From positions 2,761,501 to 2,825,500 of the forward strand of contig NC_068577.1 of NCBI RefSeq assembly GCF_025698545.1: a stretch of 64,000 nucleotides of DNA, written 5' to 3'. Both the position numbers and the translations under genes were made by a program. The stretch comes from Gossypium raimondii. Lineage: Eukaryota; Streptophyta; Magnoliopsida; Malvales; Malvaceae. A model generated the notes under the pieces. The model worked only from the letters and a program-made list of their open reading frames with translations. It did no database searches and had not been told where the DNA came from. Position 1 is the stretch's first letter, and each line of letters begins with the position of its first letter. Shown here piece by piece: positions 22,536 through 34,205 of the stretch.

Positions 22536-22634
22536 TTAGTAATGATAATATAACCAGTAGAGGAAAACCACTGAGAGGGATTGAACAAGAATCATAAACC
22601 CTGAAAGAAAGGTTTCACTCAGAATTTGAGACAT
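22536..22634 (-). CDS. Sucrose-control uORF peptide (SC-uORF)
   Basis: A 32-codon open frame in the bZIP leader. It starts MSQILSETFLSGFM and ends ILVQSLSVVFLYWLYYHY. Conserved SC peptides of S1 bZIP genes share LSE..SGFM and (H)LVQSFSVVFLYWFY. In Arabidopsis bZIP11 this nascent peptide stalls ribosomes when sucrose is high and so lowers bZIP translation. The usual basic middle (INSS.RRRTH) is missing here, which shortens the peptide from about 42 to 32 residues while keeping the frame. The C-terminal aromatic block is retained with changes. Confidence 0.85.
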   Translation of the reverse strand: MSQILSETFLSGFMILVQSLSVVFLYWLYYHY

Positions 22635-22656
22635 CAAAATCTCAAACACCCAACAA

Positions 22657-22717
22657 CTAAAGGTTTAACATGAAGACGTAAGATTTTGATGATGGGTTAT
22701 GGATTTTTGAGACCCAT
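22657..22717 (-). promoter_or_regulatory. Two minimal uORFs upstream of the SC-uORF
   Basis: ATG GGT CTC AAA AAT CCA TAA lies at 22697-22717 and ATG TTA AAC CTT TAG at 22657-22671. With the SC-uORF they make three upstream ATGs, similar to the multi-uORF leaders of Arabidopsis bZIP11-type genes. Whether they act on translation is inference. Confidence 0.55.
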
Positions 22718-22814
22718 AACTCGGTTTTAGATCAAAGAGAAGAAGAAGAATAGAATAAATGATTAGGGGAATCAAGAACGAAAAAGAGTAGAAGTGTTGC
22801 ATGAAGGGCTACTG

Positions 22815-22822
22815 ATTTATAA
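22815..22822 (-). promoter_or_regulatory. TATA box of the bZIP gene
   Basis: TTATAAAT on the minus strand, about 350 bp upstream of the main start and about 180 bp upstream of the SC-uORF, in agreement with the long leaders of these genes. Confidence 0.5.
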
Positions 22823-22949
22823 GCATAAATTATGGATCACTCGTATCTTATTCGTATAATTATAATCTAAAAAAAGTTGATGGAACATGTGGGGTGGGGA
22901 GGATGGAGGCTCCACAACTTGGAAAATTCCAGCTTGGAACCAACTATGT

Positions 22950-23250
22950 CAGTTTACACCACCAGGGTAGCTTCTAGCTATAATAATTTCGTAAATTTAT
23001 TAAATTTTCAGGTTTTGATTTTAAAATGGAACATTTTTTATTTAAATTATTATAATTTATTAAATTTTAAATTAATAATAATAAAATTATACTTTAATAT
23101 CTCCAAAAATAATAAAAATTTGATTGAATTCTTTAAAATTATAAAAATATAAATTATTAAAATAATAAAATTACATTTTAACTATTGTAAAAATATATAA
23201 TTTAATTCTGACTTCCAAAAAAACTTTCTGACTCCGCCACTGATTAATAA
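22950..23250. mobile_element. Eroded non-autonomous element ('ctccgccactg' end)
   Basis: An AT-rich body with 'tttgattgaattctttaaaattataaaaatataaa' phrases ends in 'actttctgactccgccactg'. A comparable body and end occur at 58650-58870 ('tttgatttaattctttaaaaattataaagatataaa', 'ttctaacttcgtctccg'). Its borders and class are uncertain. Confidence 0.4.
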
Positions 23251-23389
23251 ATAGAGAAGAAAATTATTGAAATTGATACTTTAAATACAAGCTCTTTACA
23301 AATGGCGTAGGACATGTGATGGATCACCCACAAGTGAAAATTGTGTGTATGTGGTTTTTAAAGGTTAATCAGCATTAAATATGTTTAAA

Positions 23390-24165
23390 TTATAAATTAA
23401 AATTTAAAGGTATGAATGCAAAAGTTGTTCAAATATTTTCAGAAAAAAAAAGTAATTAAGTCTTTTTTTTTCTGCAGTCAATTGAGTATTTGAACTGTCA
23501 AAATACATTAAAAAAATCCTTAAATTTTTTCAGTTAAAGTTAACGACTCCTATTTTTTTCAGTTAAAGCTATCACGTATCGCAACACAGCGTGACATGTG
23601 GTAAAAAATGATAAAAAATAAAAATAAAAAAATTATAGAAAAATTATAAAATGCTTCTTTTGGTATGATAATTTTTATAAAAAATTTTTTTACGAATTTT
23701 ATATTTCTTTACATTTTTATAATTTTCTTACAACTTTAGAAAATTTTATAATTATTTTCTATATTTCTATATATTTTATGATTTTGTATTTTATATTATT
23801 TTATTAAATTTTAATATTTTTATATTATTTTTATTTTTATTTTTATCTTTTTTTGCCACATTTCACACCGTGATTGTAACATATGGTGGCTTTAATTGAA
23901 AAAACTAGGGATAATTAACTTTAAAAGTCAACTATTAAAGTTAGCTATCAAAAGGTTTTTTTGATGCATTTTGACAATTCAAGTACCTAATTAAGTACAA
24001 AAATAAATAGGGGCTTTATTGTTTTTGTTTTTTTTTGAAAAAGTTTGAGGGCCTTTTTTTTAATGCATTTTGAATGTTTAAATACCCAATTGAGTGAAAA
24101 AAAAACAAGGACTTAATTGCCTTTTTTGAAAAAGTTTGATGGCCTTTGTAAAAATAAATCAAGTA
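23390..24165. mobile_element. Family-B foldback element, degraded copy
   Basis: Inverted arms: 'gtcaattgagtatttgaactgtcaaaatacatt' on the left against 'gatgcattttgacaattcaagtacctaattaag' on the right, with 'cacagcgtgacatgtggtaaaaa' facing 'tttttgccacatttcacaccgtg'. The same parts occur in the complete element at 56440-57549. A second right-arm-like block ('aaatacccaattgagtgaaaa') follows at about 24080, suggesting a partial duplication. Confidence 0.6.
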
Positions 24166-24169
24166 CCCA

Positions 24170-24281
24170 AAATCCCTTTCCAATCCATAAATAAAAAGAT
24201 AATATGTTTCAACGCACACGAACTCATATCCTCTTACACTAATACTATTACTCATATCAATCGAGTTAAGACTCGATCGAG
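24170..24281 (-). mobile_element. SINE, cotton-type family copy (diverged)
   Basis: Minus-strand head 'gagtcttaactcgattgatatgagtaatag' and box B-like 'gagttcgtgtgcgttg' match the family seen at 27692 with several changes. From 24282 to 24786 I see no further feature. Confidence 0.5.
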
Positions 24282-24786
24282 AGAATATAATTATATTTTG
24301 AAAACGTGTAATACAAGTAAATCTCAATAGAAATTTGGTTTAAACTTTATTACCATGTAATTGACTGTGTTTAAATAGCTTCCTTAACACACTCTATAAT
24401 AAAATCATTATTAGATTAATTCTTTAATTTAATCCCAAAATGTATAAAACAACATTTTAATTTTGAACGTCTTTATCTTCTTTTCGGCTTTAACTTCGTC
24501 GTGAAGTAACATTGATGCCCAAAATTCGTCGGTTCTAGACAAATTGGGTCACCTTCTTTAATTTTTTTTATACACAGCACCTCTTCTTTTCTCTTTACAA
24601 CTTTGTTTTTCCGATTTTCACCATTGTTTCCATTAATTTTATAATCGAGTTAGGTTGAATTTCGTTTTAAGAGAAAATCCTTTTAATATATATTTTATTT
24701 CTAAACACTAACTCGATATTTTATTTAAAATATATTAAACTTTTATTACTTAAATTATTCGATGTTGGTTTTATGTAAAATTAAGT

Positions 24787-25301
24787 TATTAAAATAGTCA
24801 CTTATTGTTTTTTTTGGGTTACATTTTAGTCTCTTATATTTGAAATATTACGTTTTAGTCATTTACTTTAACACGTTTTAACATTTTAGTCATTAAGCCA
24901 TTAATTGTCATTAACAGTGTAATGGTAAGTTAACGTGGCACGTTAAATTATCATTTCAAACGATTGGTTCCCATATTTTTTATTTTGAGCAATTTTTTCC
25001 TTTATTTTCCATTCTTTTTCTGCTTCTTCTTCTATTTTCCTCCCTTTTTCCATTTCTTTTAACGTAAAAAATTAAATTACTTAAAACGAAAAAATATAAG
25101 GACCGATTGTATAATTTAACATAAAATTTTCATTTGAAATGATGATTTAATGTGCCACATCAACTTACCATTACATCATTAATGATAATTAACGCTCAAT
25201 GACTAAAATGTTACAATGTGTTAACGTAAGTGAATAAAACGTAATATTTCAAACATAAGTGACTAAAATGTAACATGAGAGAAACAAAAGTGACTATTTT
25301 G
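24787..25301. mobile_element. Family-A foldback element, diverged and lacking the outer ends
   Basis: Left arm 'aaaatagtcacttattg ... acgttttagtcattta' and right arm 'aagtgaataaaacgtaatatttc ... aaaagtgactatttt' mirror each other, as do 'ggtaagttaacgtggcacgttaaat' and 'atttaatgtgccacatcaacttacc'. The GGGTAAACTAC tips are absent. Confidence 0.6.
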
Positions 25302-25355
25302 AAGAAAACAATTCATGAAAATTAAATATGGTTTTAGTTGAAATGATAATTTAAG

Positions 25356-26437
25356 GGTTAAATTATATAAATAATCATCCAACTTTTAAAAGTTTTCATT
25401 TTAGGCATTCGAAAAAAATTGTAATTTAAGCATTCATATGACGTTACTTTTGTTAAAATGATAAACGGAAATATGAAGTGGAATTACTTTTAATTTTTTT
25501 TATTTTTCACATAAATGAGGGTTTGACCCTCTCGTTAAAAGAAATTGGGACAACAGCCACGTCCTCTATGGAAAATTCACAGTAAATTCCAATCTCCCAA
25601 GAGAATACGCAAAAATTAGAGGCAGGGGAAATTGGGTTACCATTCAAAGTGCCTGACAACAGTTTCCAGAAAAAATAACCAATGCCTAAGGGTGGGTTTG
25701 GATGAACGATTGGGTACGGTGCGGTGCGTTTAGTTTACTTTTTGTCTCACGCTACAGTATTACTACAGTATCTAATCTCATCGCCACCGCTGTTTTTACA
25801 CTAACAGTAGGTAAACGCACTGCCCATCCAAACTCACCGTAAAACTTAAACCCCACAACTATAGAAAAAAGAACTCTGCAATTTGTACAAAAGTGAAAAA
25901 GTATAGATTTTGAGAGGAAATTATTTGTTTTTAGATGAGCTTGAAAGGAATGGGTCAAGGGTAGACTTGGGAACTTCCACCTTGTCTTTCATATGTTTAA
26001 TCTACTTCTCTTTCTTGGACTCGCTGTTTCAGTATAATCTTTTGTTTTTCTTCCCTTTCTTCGCCTTTTTTGTCACCTTTGCTGCAAAGGGTCGGTGCTG
26101 GTGGCGACACCATTACTCCAACCGACGAAGCGGATGAAAGAGGAGGCCTTTTTTCACAAAAGATGGGGTTGTTGTCTCCGATTTATTTTAAGGAAAGGGT
26201 TAAACCTCATTTATATTAAAAGATTGGGAACTAAAATGATATTTTTTTAATTTTATTTAAATTATGTAAAAAATCAAAATTTTAGAAATAATTACAGGTC
26301 ATATTTCTATTTATAATTTTAACGGAAGTTACCAAAATAATCGAATTATATAATATGAGTGTCTAAATTGCAAACCTTTTCTTTGGTGCCTAAAATGAAA
26401 CTTTTTAGAGCTGAGTGATTATTTATGTAGTTTATCC
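25356..26437. mobile_element. Mutator-like element with 9-bp target duplication and foreign cargo
   Basis: Terminal inverted repeats of about 130 bp (25356-25490 and 26305-26437) start GGTTAAATTATATAAATAATCA and end TGATTATTTATGTAGTTTATCC. A perfect 9-bp duplication TAATTTAAG flanks it (25347-25355 and 26438-26446), which is the Mutator signature. No transposase is present. Between the arms lies non-symmetrical, G/C-richer sequence, including a minus-strand open frame at about 25990-26110 with a 'MVSPPAPTLCSKGDKKGEE' start. That cargo may be a captured gene piece (Pack-MULE). A small TAA-flanked MITE is nested inside. Confidence 0.75.
25690..25839. mobile_element. Tourist-like MITE (PIF/Harbinger type)
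   Basis: 150 bp with ends GGGTGGGTTTGGATG / CATCCAAACTCACCG and a TAA target duplication on each side (25687-25689, 25840-25842), the PIF/Harbinger pattern. Inside, 'cgccaccgctgtttttacacta' and 'tttgtctcacgctacagta' are family-typical. A second copy is interrupted by the LTR at 61096. Confidence 0.75.
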
Positions 26438-26446
26438 TAATTTAAG

Positions 26447-26987
26447 ACAATAAAAATTATAATATCCAAATCTCATCATATGTATATATTTTATACAAAA
26501 TTAAAAAAACCTCTTAAAATAATATAAAAGTAATAGGGTTTTGATCATTTCATAAGTGAATCGAGACCAATTAATGATGTAAAAATGATGCCACAGAGGA
26601 AAAAATATTTGATGTAAAATAAATATTTGTTTTAGAATTTACGACAATGATTGGTAAATAATTTATAAATTTTATTTGTTTTATTTAAAGATTATATAAA
26701 AAATAAGAACAAGTATAGATATAAGTAGATAGTTGTAGGTGATGGGATGATAAGTTTATTTTATCATGCATGTCTTATATTTTAGAGGAAAATGTTCATT
26801 TTCGTCTTAATACAATGAAACTGATAAAACATAAATTTTAAAACATCCACTTATCTACTTTTGACCTTCAAAATGTTCTGTTTTATATGAACCAAAGATA
26901 ATCTTTTGTTTTTCCCCATTTTATTAAATTCATCTAAACAATATATTAAAAGGAATATTCTACAAACTGAAATCGTGAGTAAGCTCT

Positions 26988-27033
<46 letters not shown>

Positions 27034-27081
27034 TGAAACCACTCATACTAAAAATAAATAAATTATTTAGTGAAGGGATTG
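26447..27081. repeat. AT-rich spacer with a (TA)n microsatellite at 26994-27030
   Basis: About 18 uninterrupted TA units. The rest of the stretch is AT-rich and I see no gene or element border. Confidence 0.7.
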
Positions 27082-27089
27082 GTTCTAAG

Positions 27090-27611
27090 TAGACGTGTCT
27101 ATGGATCGGGTCATTCGGTTCGGTTTGAAGGCCTGTTCGAAAAGTGAGAGGGTTTGGGTAAAAGTATGGATTCGAAAAATGGGATTGAGTAAAAATAAGA
27201 CCCGTTTAGAAAACAGGTCGGGCCTCGAGTAAGATTTTTTGGTCTAGGCTTGAATCGGCCCGAATATGCAAAAAAAAAAAAAAACATGATGCTTTTCCTT
27301 TTGTTTTTTACTCTCTCTTTTTTTGGTTATTTTCTTGTTATTTTTTCACTATTATGTTCGTATTATTTTGTTACTATTTTAGAGGCATTTGCTTGTTAAA
27401 TTGCACCTATCTTAGTGTTATTTAAGTACATATATATTTATTTTTAATTTGTTGGGAAACATTTATTTTAATGTTTTCAGTATTTTTGATGAATTATATA
27501 TATTTTAAAAATTATATAATAAATTTAATACAGACGAGCTAAGTCAGACTCGAGCTTAGCAAACAGACCTAAAATTTTAGTCGGACCCAACCTGGCCCAT
27601 GGACACCTCTA
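27090..27611. mobile_element. hAT-like MITE with 8-bp target duplication
   Basis: 522 bp, ends TAGACGTGTCTATGG / CCATGGACACCTCTA, flanked by GTTCTAAG (27082-27089) and GTTCCAAG (27612-27619), 7 of 8 bases equal. It has the same motif order as 2439-2980: GGGCC-type subterminal repeats and an AT-rich centre. No transposase. Confidence 0.75.
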
Positions 27612-27691
27612 GTTCCAAGACGCTAATATGTGATGTTTCATTCGGGCATAAAATATTAAAATTGAATCTTTAAGTGTTAAATATAGTGGAT

Positions 27692-27840
27692 GATTGAGTC
27701 TTAGCTCAATTAGTACTGGTATTGTTGTCAGTAAAAGAGGACGTGGGTTCGAGTGCGCTGAAGCGCATTATCCTCCTATTTAAGGATTAGGAAGGGTAAT
27801 GGGTAGTTCTAGCTATTGTATCAAAAATAGCATATATAAT
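27692..27840 (+). mobile_element. tRNA-derived SINE, best copy in the window
   Basis: Pol III promoter boxes are visible: box A 'tcttagctcaattagta' (about 27699-27715) and box B 'gggttcgagtgc' (27745-27756). The body is 'gaagcgcattatcctcctattta', and an A-rich tail follows at about 27830. Diverged copies of this family occur at 11545, 24170 and 58310. Confidence 0.7.
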
Positions 27841-28115
27841 AAAAAACATATAATGGGATTGTTTTAAAAAAACGTTAAATAAAATGACAAAACATATTAT
27901 ATTTTTGAGTAGAAAATTTAACTTAGAATTCTAAAAATAATATAATTGAAAAAAAAAATGTAAATCTCAAAAAATCTTATCCGGACACCAAAGATACCTT
28001 AATTTAAAAAAATATTAAAAATGGGTTATTGGACTGCTAATTTTGGGTCAATTTAAGCCCCAAAATAAAGGCCTATAGTCGGCCCACCAAAGCCTGTTTT
28101 TACGATAATAATTAA

Positions 28116-29341
28116 GATAAACTACCTAGTTAGTCACTCAAATTTTAATGTGCTTTCATTTTAGTCACCCAAGTATTAAATCTGTAACAGTAGTTAATTG
28201 TACATGTCACATCATATTTACAATTTCATTTTGTTTAGCCAACTTTTAGGTTACTTTCATTTTAGTCACCCAAATTTTTTTCTAAGTGTTGATTGGGTAA
28301 AAGAATCAAGGATTAAAATGAAAAAGTGGTAAAAATTAAAATAATACACAAAATTTGTCAAATTGTATTTGTTTATCCCATTATTGAAAGTTCTAAAATT
28401 GGGTTTTGAAATATAATTTTTAAATATTAACATTCAATTTTATAGTAACAAATCGATTGACATTATCAATAGATAAATTTTTTTCTACAAATTATTTAAA
28501 TTTAAAATTATTTAAAAAATTATCAATGAAAATTATTGTTTTTAATAGTTGCCTATGAAACCTAAATTTCTTTTGATTATATGATCTTGAATTTTTTCAT
28601 GCTAAGTTAAAAAAAATCCTTACAATTAATTAATTTTATCTTCCATCCCAAAGAAAGCTCATAATTTTTTCATTTCTTTACGAAACAAAGAACAAACAAT
28701 TAATTTAATTAATTGCAAGTTTTTTTTTTACTTTTAGTTTAGCATGGAAGATTTAAGATTATATGATCAACGAAAGTTTAAGTTTCGCAGATAATTATTA
28801 AATATGAGTTATTTGAGTTGATTTCATTGAGGATAATCTAGAAATATAAAATACAAATTTAAAATTTAAAAGGAGATTAAAATAATTAATTTTAATTTAT
28901 AGTAACAAACCGATGGACGTTATCAATGGATAAAAATTTTCAACAATTTATTCAATTTATTTTGATGGCTTGAAATTTAAATTTTCAATATTAAAAAATT
29001 AGAATTTTTGGCAATGGGATAAATAAGTACAATTTAACAATTTTGTGTATTATTTTAGTTTCTACTGACTTTTTCAGTTTAATCTTTGATTTTTTTATCC
29101 AATCAATACTTTAAAAATATTTCTTGGGTGGCCAAAATAAAAGCAACCTAAAAGTTCGGTAAGCAAAATGAAAATATAAACATGATGTGGCATGTCAATT
29201 AACCGTCATTAGAGATTTAATACTTGAGTGACTAAAATGAAATTCCCTTAAAAGTTAAGTAACCAAATTAAAAGGATCTCATTTTAGATGACCAAAATAA
29301 AAACATTCTAAAAATTAGGTGGCCAACTAAATAATTTACCC
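28116..29341. mobile_element. 1.2-kb foldback element with 10-bp target duplication
   Basis: Nearly the whole element is an inverted repeat: 'gataaactacctagttagtcactcaaattt' at the left and 'aattaggtggccaactaaataatttaccc' at the right, with further paired blocks ('cattttagtcacccaa', 'gtttatcccattattg') inward to a centre near 28710. TAATAATTAA flanks both sides (28106-28115, 29342-29351). The 9-10 bp duplication and long arms point to Mutator-type foldback DNA. No coding content. Confidence 0.75.
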
Positions 29342-29359
29342 TAATAATTAATAAGTTCC

Positions 29360-29780
29360 ACCAGCTCTTTTTTCAAAGTTGGTCTAACCCGAGATCCAAC
29401 CTCTCGTCATTGTCTAGCTCGCCCATTCTCCAACTTTTCTATCAAGGACATGTGTGCTTGCCACCCATCTCAATCTGCAAGGTATAGTTTAGTTAGTCAC
29501 TGTCTTGTTCGCCCTCTCCTATTCACCAACATCCTCTTGAGGGCACCTAAAGACACGTGTCACCCCTAGCGGGTAACTTGTTGCCAGGCATGGCATCTAC
29601 TTACCTCTATTACGTCACATCAGTAAACCGTACCTTATAAATATGAAGATAGGCCTCTATGAAGAGAAAGAGAGAAGTAGACACTCAACAATATTAATTT
29701 TAATTGTAATTATAAATTAAAAAAAGTTAGCATCGGCAATAAGTAAAGAAATTGGGTATCACTTGATAATTAAACATGAT
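29360..29780 (+). mobile_element. Possible LTR remnant (G/C-richer, with TATA-like box)
   Basis: Mixed base composition with a 'cttataaatatgaag' motif near 29635 followed by 'cctctatgaagagaaagagagaagtagacactc', a layout like the U3/R of an LTR. No TG...CA borders or partner found. Confidence 0.3.
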
Positions 29781-29793
29781 AAGAGACGAGTTA

Positions 29794-31965
29794 TGTAACA
29801 CCCCTAACCCGTATCCATCACCAGAATAGGGTTATAGAGCATTACCGGAGTTTACTAATTAATTTTCCTTCCATTCAACCGGGATTTCTTCCCCTTTTTT
29901 ATCAAATATATCAATGTTTCATCAATTATCATACAATGAACATTTAAGTCATATTCACATCAATAACATACTTTTCAAGCATTTAAGAATATAATTCAAG
30001 TTACACCAACTTACCGGGTTAAATTGTAGAAATACCAAAATTTAGGGACATTTTAGTAATTTTCCATTTTCCTCGAATTTCCACCCAATCTTGATCTAAA
30101 TTAATATTTCTTTCAATTTATTAATTTAAATAATAAAACAATTCATTTCATGCAATTTGGTCACTTTTTGACATTTTACAAATTTACCCTTAAGGCTTCA
30201 CATTTGTTCAATTTAGTCCCTAAACCTAAAACATGTAAATTGGTCATTTTAATGAAAACTCATACTAGTTGAATAATCATATATTTTCCTCCTCCTCTCC
30301 ATTCCACATCCTTAATGTATATTACATGCTTATATGTAACATTGTCTATAATTTCACCATTTATTTATATATTCATTCAAAGCTGTCCACTTGAGCCATA
30401 GTCACTAAATTATTTATATCTTGAGCTACAGAACTCCAAATTGAGATATGTTAATTTTAAATGAAACTAGATTAAAATATATTCTTACCATAAAATTTTC
30501 AGAATTTTTGGTTTAGCCAATAAGTACAGTTTATTCTCTAAAGTCATCCCTATTCTGCTGTCTGACAGTTCCAACCCTTCTTCACTAAAATTAATTATCT
30601 CCTTGTACAGAATTCGAATGATGTTATAATTTATTTATATTGAAAATAGACTCATTAAGGATTTAATCATATAAATTTAAGCCTATAATTATTTTTATCC
30701 AATTTTTTATGATTTTCCAAAGTCAGAACAGGGGAACCCAAATTCATTCTAACCTTGTCTCACAAAATTTATTATATCTCATGATTTACAATTCCATTAC
30801 TTACACCATTTCTTCTATGAGAAACTAGACTCAATAAGATTCAATTCCATAATTTTTTCATTCCCTAATTCGATTTTCAAAATTTATGGTGAATTTTCAA
30901 ATTTAACCTACTGCTGCTGTCCAAAACTGTTTTAGTGCAAAATGTTGATTACTAAGTTTATAACTCCTTATTCCCTTTCTCTATAATATTTCTCATCACT
31001 TTCACTTATTTCCTTCACTAATATATCAAGAACATAAGACTTTATATAAGAAAACTCTACTATAACATCATTTCTATGCTTTTTCAACAATATCAAACTT
31101 AAAAATATATTGAAATCTCAATGTTCTTACCTTGTCCTATTGATTTCAATCTTTAACTTGATTTTCTCTCTCCTCCAGATTCAATTTCTTGAATCCAACT
31201 TGATATTCTAGCTCCCCATAGTCTCCTTGTTATCTTTCTCTCTTGATGGATATGGAAATTCTTTTGATTTCTAGGTGAAAATGGTAAATTTTTGGAGGAA
31301 GGACCAATTTGTAAAGAAAGCAAAACTTTCTTTCTTTCTCTCTTCTCCTCACGTTGGATGCATGGAAGATGATGGGTTGGTACTTTTCATCTTTCTTTCC
31401 ACATATATATAGTAAATAAATTAATAATAAAATAATAAAATATCATTTAAAAATTAAATTAAAATATTAATAAACTAATAATTAATTAATTAATTAATCT
31501 AAAATATCACATACATGATCATTGCCTTCTAGATTTCTCTCTCTTCTAATTGACCATTTTGCCCTTTATGTTCTTTTAAAATTCCATCCTTGAGTCATCA
31601 CTTAATTTGGTAAAATTGCGATTTAGTCCCTTAAAATTCTTCACATTTTCAATTTGGTCCTAATTCATCCATTTTCCTTGGTTTCTAGATTATTCTACCC
31701 TTAAAATATTTGCACTACTGGTCCTTCAACTTTTTCATATTTACATTTTAACCCCTTAAATTTTGAGTATTTACTCTTGGGCCACAAAACTTTTCTCACT
31801 TTTGCGATTTAATCCTTTCTTGAATTATTATGTCATAATATACTTCTCAATGTTGGCATAACTCAAAATTACCATTTTTATCACTTTATTTCCTTATTTT
31901 ACTATATCAGGAATATTATCTTACTTTCTTACTATAGTAATTTTTTTGGAGTATTATAATTTACA
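29794..31965 (+). mobile_element. Solo LTR, TGTAACACCCC family
   Basis: It starts TGTAACACCCCTAACCCGTA and continues 'tcaccagaatagggtta.agagcattaccgg', the same 60-bp head as the element at 61096. The body is C/T-rich with phrases such as 'caatttagtccctaaacctaaaa'. The 3' end is uncertain, about 31957-31965 ('ggagtattataatttaca'), and the flanks share no 5-bp duplication, so the end may be eroded. No primer binding site or coding domain lies inside. Confidence 0.6.
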
Positions 31966-32740
31966 TAAAAACAATTGGATAAAGGAAACCAGCCCAAACC
32001 CCTAGACATCCAAACCTACACCGCTACCTAAGTAGGACAAAAAGAAACCAGAAAATAGGGGGCAACAGAAGTCGAAAAGGGAAACAACAACATGAAAAGC
32101 ATAAGTTACAAGGTGTGTTGGCAAACAACAACATGAAAAACGGATTTGGAAGTCATTGCCAAACCTTCAATCATGAGAGTAAGGGGGAATCAGGCCTATC
32201 TTTAATGGCATTAAGACACTTGTGCACGAAAGACTCGACACTAATGCATTGATTCTTGAATAGCAGAGTCCATGTTCTCCCTAGCGAGACCTTCAAACCT
32301 TGTTTTGAAGGCACAAAACCATTCGTTAGGGAAACAGAGGCGATGTTTGAAGCCAAGTCAACAATAGAGGAATCAAGCCAATGCAAAGAGATACTAGCCA
32401 CCTATTAGTGTGTGGATTCTAGCAACATACAAAAATTGTACCCTTCCCGACAAGGCTACCGAACCCTGAAACACATGCCACAAAGGAAAAACTGAGAATC
32501 AAGTGAAAATAATCGTAGCAAGACCTTCTCCCATAAGGGAAAGGACCAAAAAATCAACCCCATTAGATAGAGGTTGACAAAAGAAGATAACGATGACTAA
32601 CCCATGGGTCAGTTCTGTAAGAAAAGGGAAATATTTATCTTTTCGAAAAGAGATAAAAAGAGGACGGAAAGGATGAGCAAAAAAAGAATAAAGTCAGAGT
32701 ATAATGTAGTAGTGGCAAGGAGGGCCAGCTATAACCAGCG
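31966..32740 (-). pseudogene. Degenerate retroelement-like body, probably LINE 3' part
   Basis: G/C-richer than its flanks, with a 76-codon minus-strand open frame (32171-32401) that carries no domain I can name. Further minus-strand stretches are broken by stops. The position next to a run of T (31941-31947, poly-A on the minus strand) fits the tail of a LINE. Low certainty. Confidence 0.3.
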
Positions 32741-34205
32741 GTTGTCGATTGTGAAACAAAAAAGAAGACTAAGATTCTGGTAAAGGTGGCAAAATAGCCC
32801 CATCTCGAACCTAAAAACTTGATTTTGGCTTATTTTGTGACGTAGCAGACCAGGATTGTGCTGCATGGTGATAATTGATATTTTATATTTAAAATCATAA
32901 AATTTATATAAAATTATGAAAATAATAAAATATAAAAAATGCAAAAATTATGAAAAATATTGTAGAAATTTACCAAAAAAATGTTAATTATTCAAAATAG
33001 TTTAAAAACAGAGAAAATTACAAATATATATAAAATATAAAAAATATCTACAAATTTACATACAACCTCAATTATCACTTGCATTTTCAACCCAATTTTT
33101 TTTCAAGTTTTACTTTATTTTTAGTTTTTCCTTATAAAAGTTACGTAATAACATTCTATTTATTATTTTTTTCATTTTAAATTTAGTTACATAAGATCGA
33201 CATGCTATTTAATGATTAAATTAATGGTTTTAATAATGAAAGGAACCGATTGATATACTATAGATAGTTTAGGGATGTAATTAGAATATTTTGAAGTTTA
33301 AGAACTAATTTAATTAGAATGAGTTTCATAGTATGAGGATGTCTCGGTGCAATTAACTCTAATTTAAATGTATAAAATTATCAAAATAAAATTTTTGGTT
33401 GAAGTGGTAAAAAATAAATATGTTGGTGATATGAGTTCAAATTTCAATATTTTTAATTTTTATTTATCTTTAAAATAAGAAAACAATAAAAAATAGCCTC
33501 GTAATAATGTAAATTATTTAAAATTTTAAAGTTATTTAAGTAATTTTCTTTATTTAGTTGGTATGGAGTTGAGTTATGACACCAACTCAGTCAAACACTT
33601 AAATAATAGTATAAATATAACAATTAATAATTTATACTAAGATGTAAACATTTAAATTATGTAGGTATATATAATTACGTTGTATATAAAAATTTGAACT
33701 AAACCAAATCGAGTCTAAACCTGGAATAATTAAAAAAAAACATCGAACTTAAAAATGGTTGAATCTAAAAGAATAAATCTAATAAAATCCGAATTTAAAA
33801 ATCCAAACTCAAATAATCAAACTCAGAAACGTTAGCTCTAAATTCTATTAATTTGTCTACAATGATAATTATGAACTTTCAATATAATATAAAACAATAA
33901 TTAAGATTACCATTTTAAATTAAATGCATATTAAATAACCTTTTAATTTATTTTCAAAGACAATTATAACAGCTAACATAATTATAAATGTAATAATTTA
34001 AACACACAAACTACAGGTTGTGGCTTATTTTGGTCGGAGATTTCTTTGTCAAAAATAGCATAGAGTCGTATAAAAATACATAAATAAGAGAATTATTTTA
34101 GGTAATTATTTGGAGTTTTTAATATTATAAGTTAATTTAAGTTGTGACAAATTTTATATTTAATTTTTATTATTATTTTACTACATTATATAATGCACTT
34201 ATTAC
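32741..34205. other. AT-rich intergenic stretch
   Basis: No gene seen. Long A/T tracts and short mirror-like phrases only. Confidence 0.6.

Noticed and set aside
27692-27775. Possible tRNA gene (box A and box B spacing)
   Set aside because: No acceptor or anticodon stem can be paired and the same body occurs in several diverged copies, so it is a SINE.
29794-31965. Complete LTR retrotransposon
   Set aside because: Only one LTR-like unit is present, with no primer site, coding domain or second LTR; treated as a solo LTR with an uncertain 3' end.
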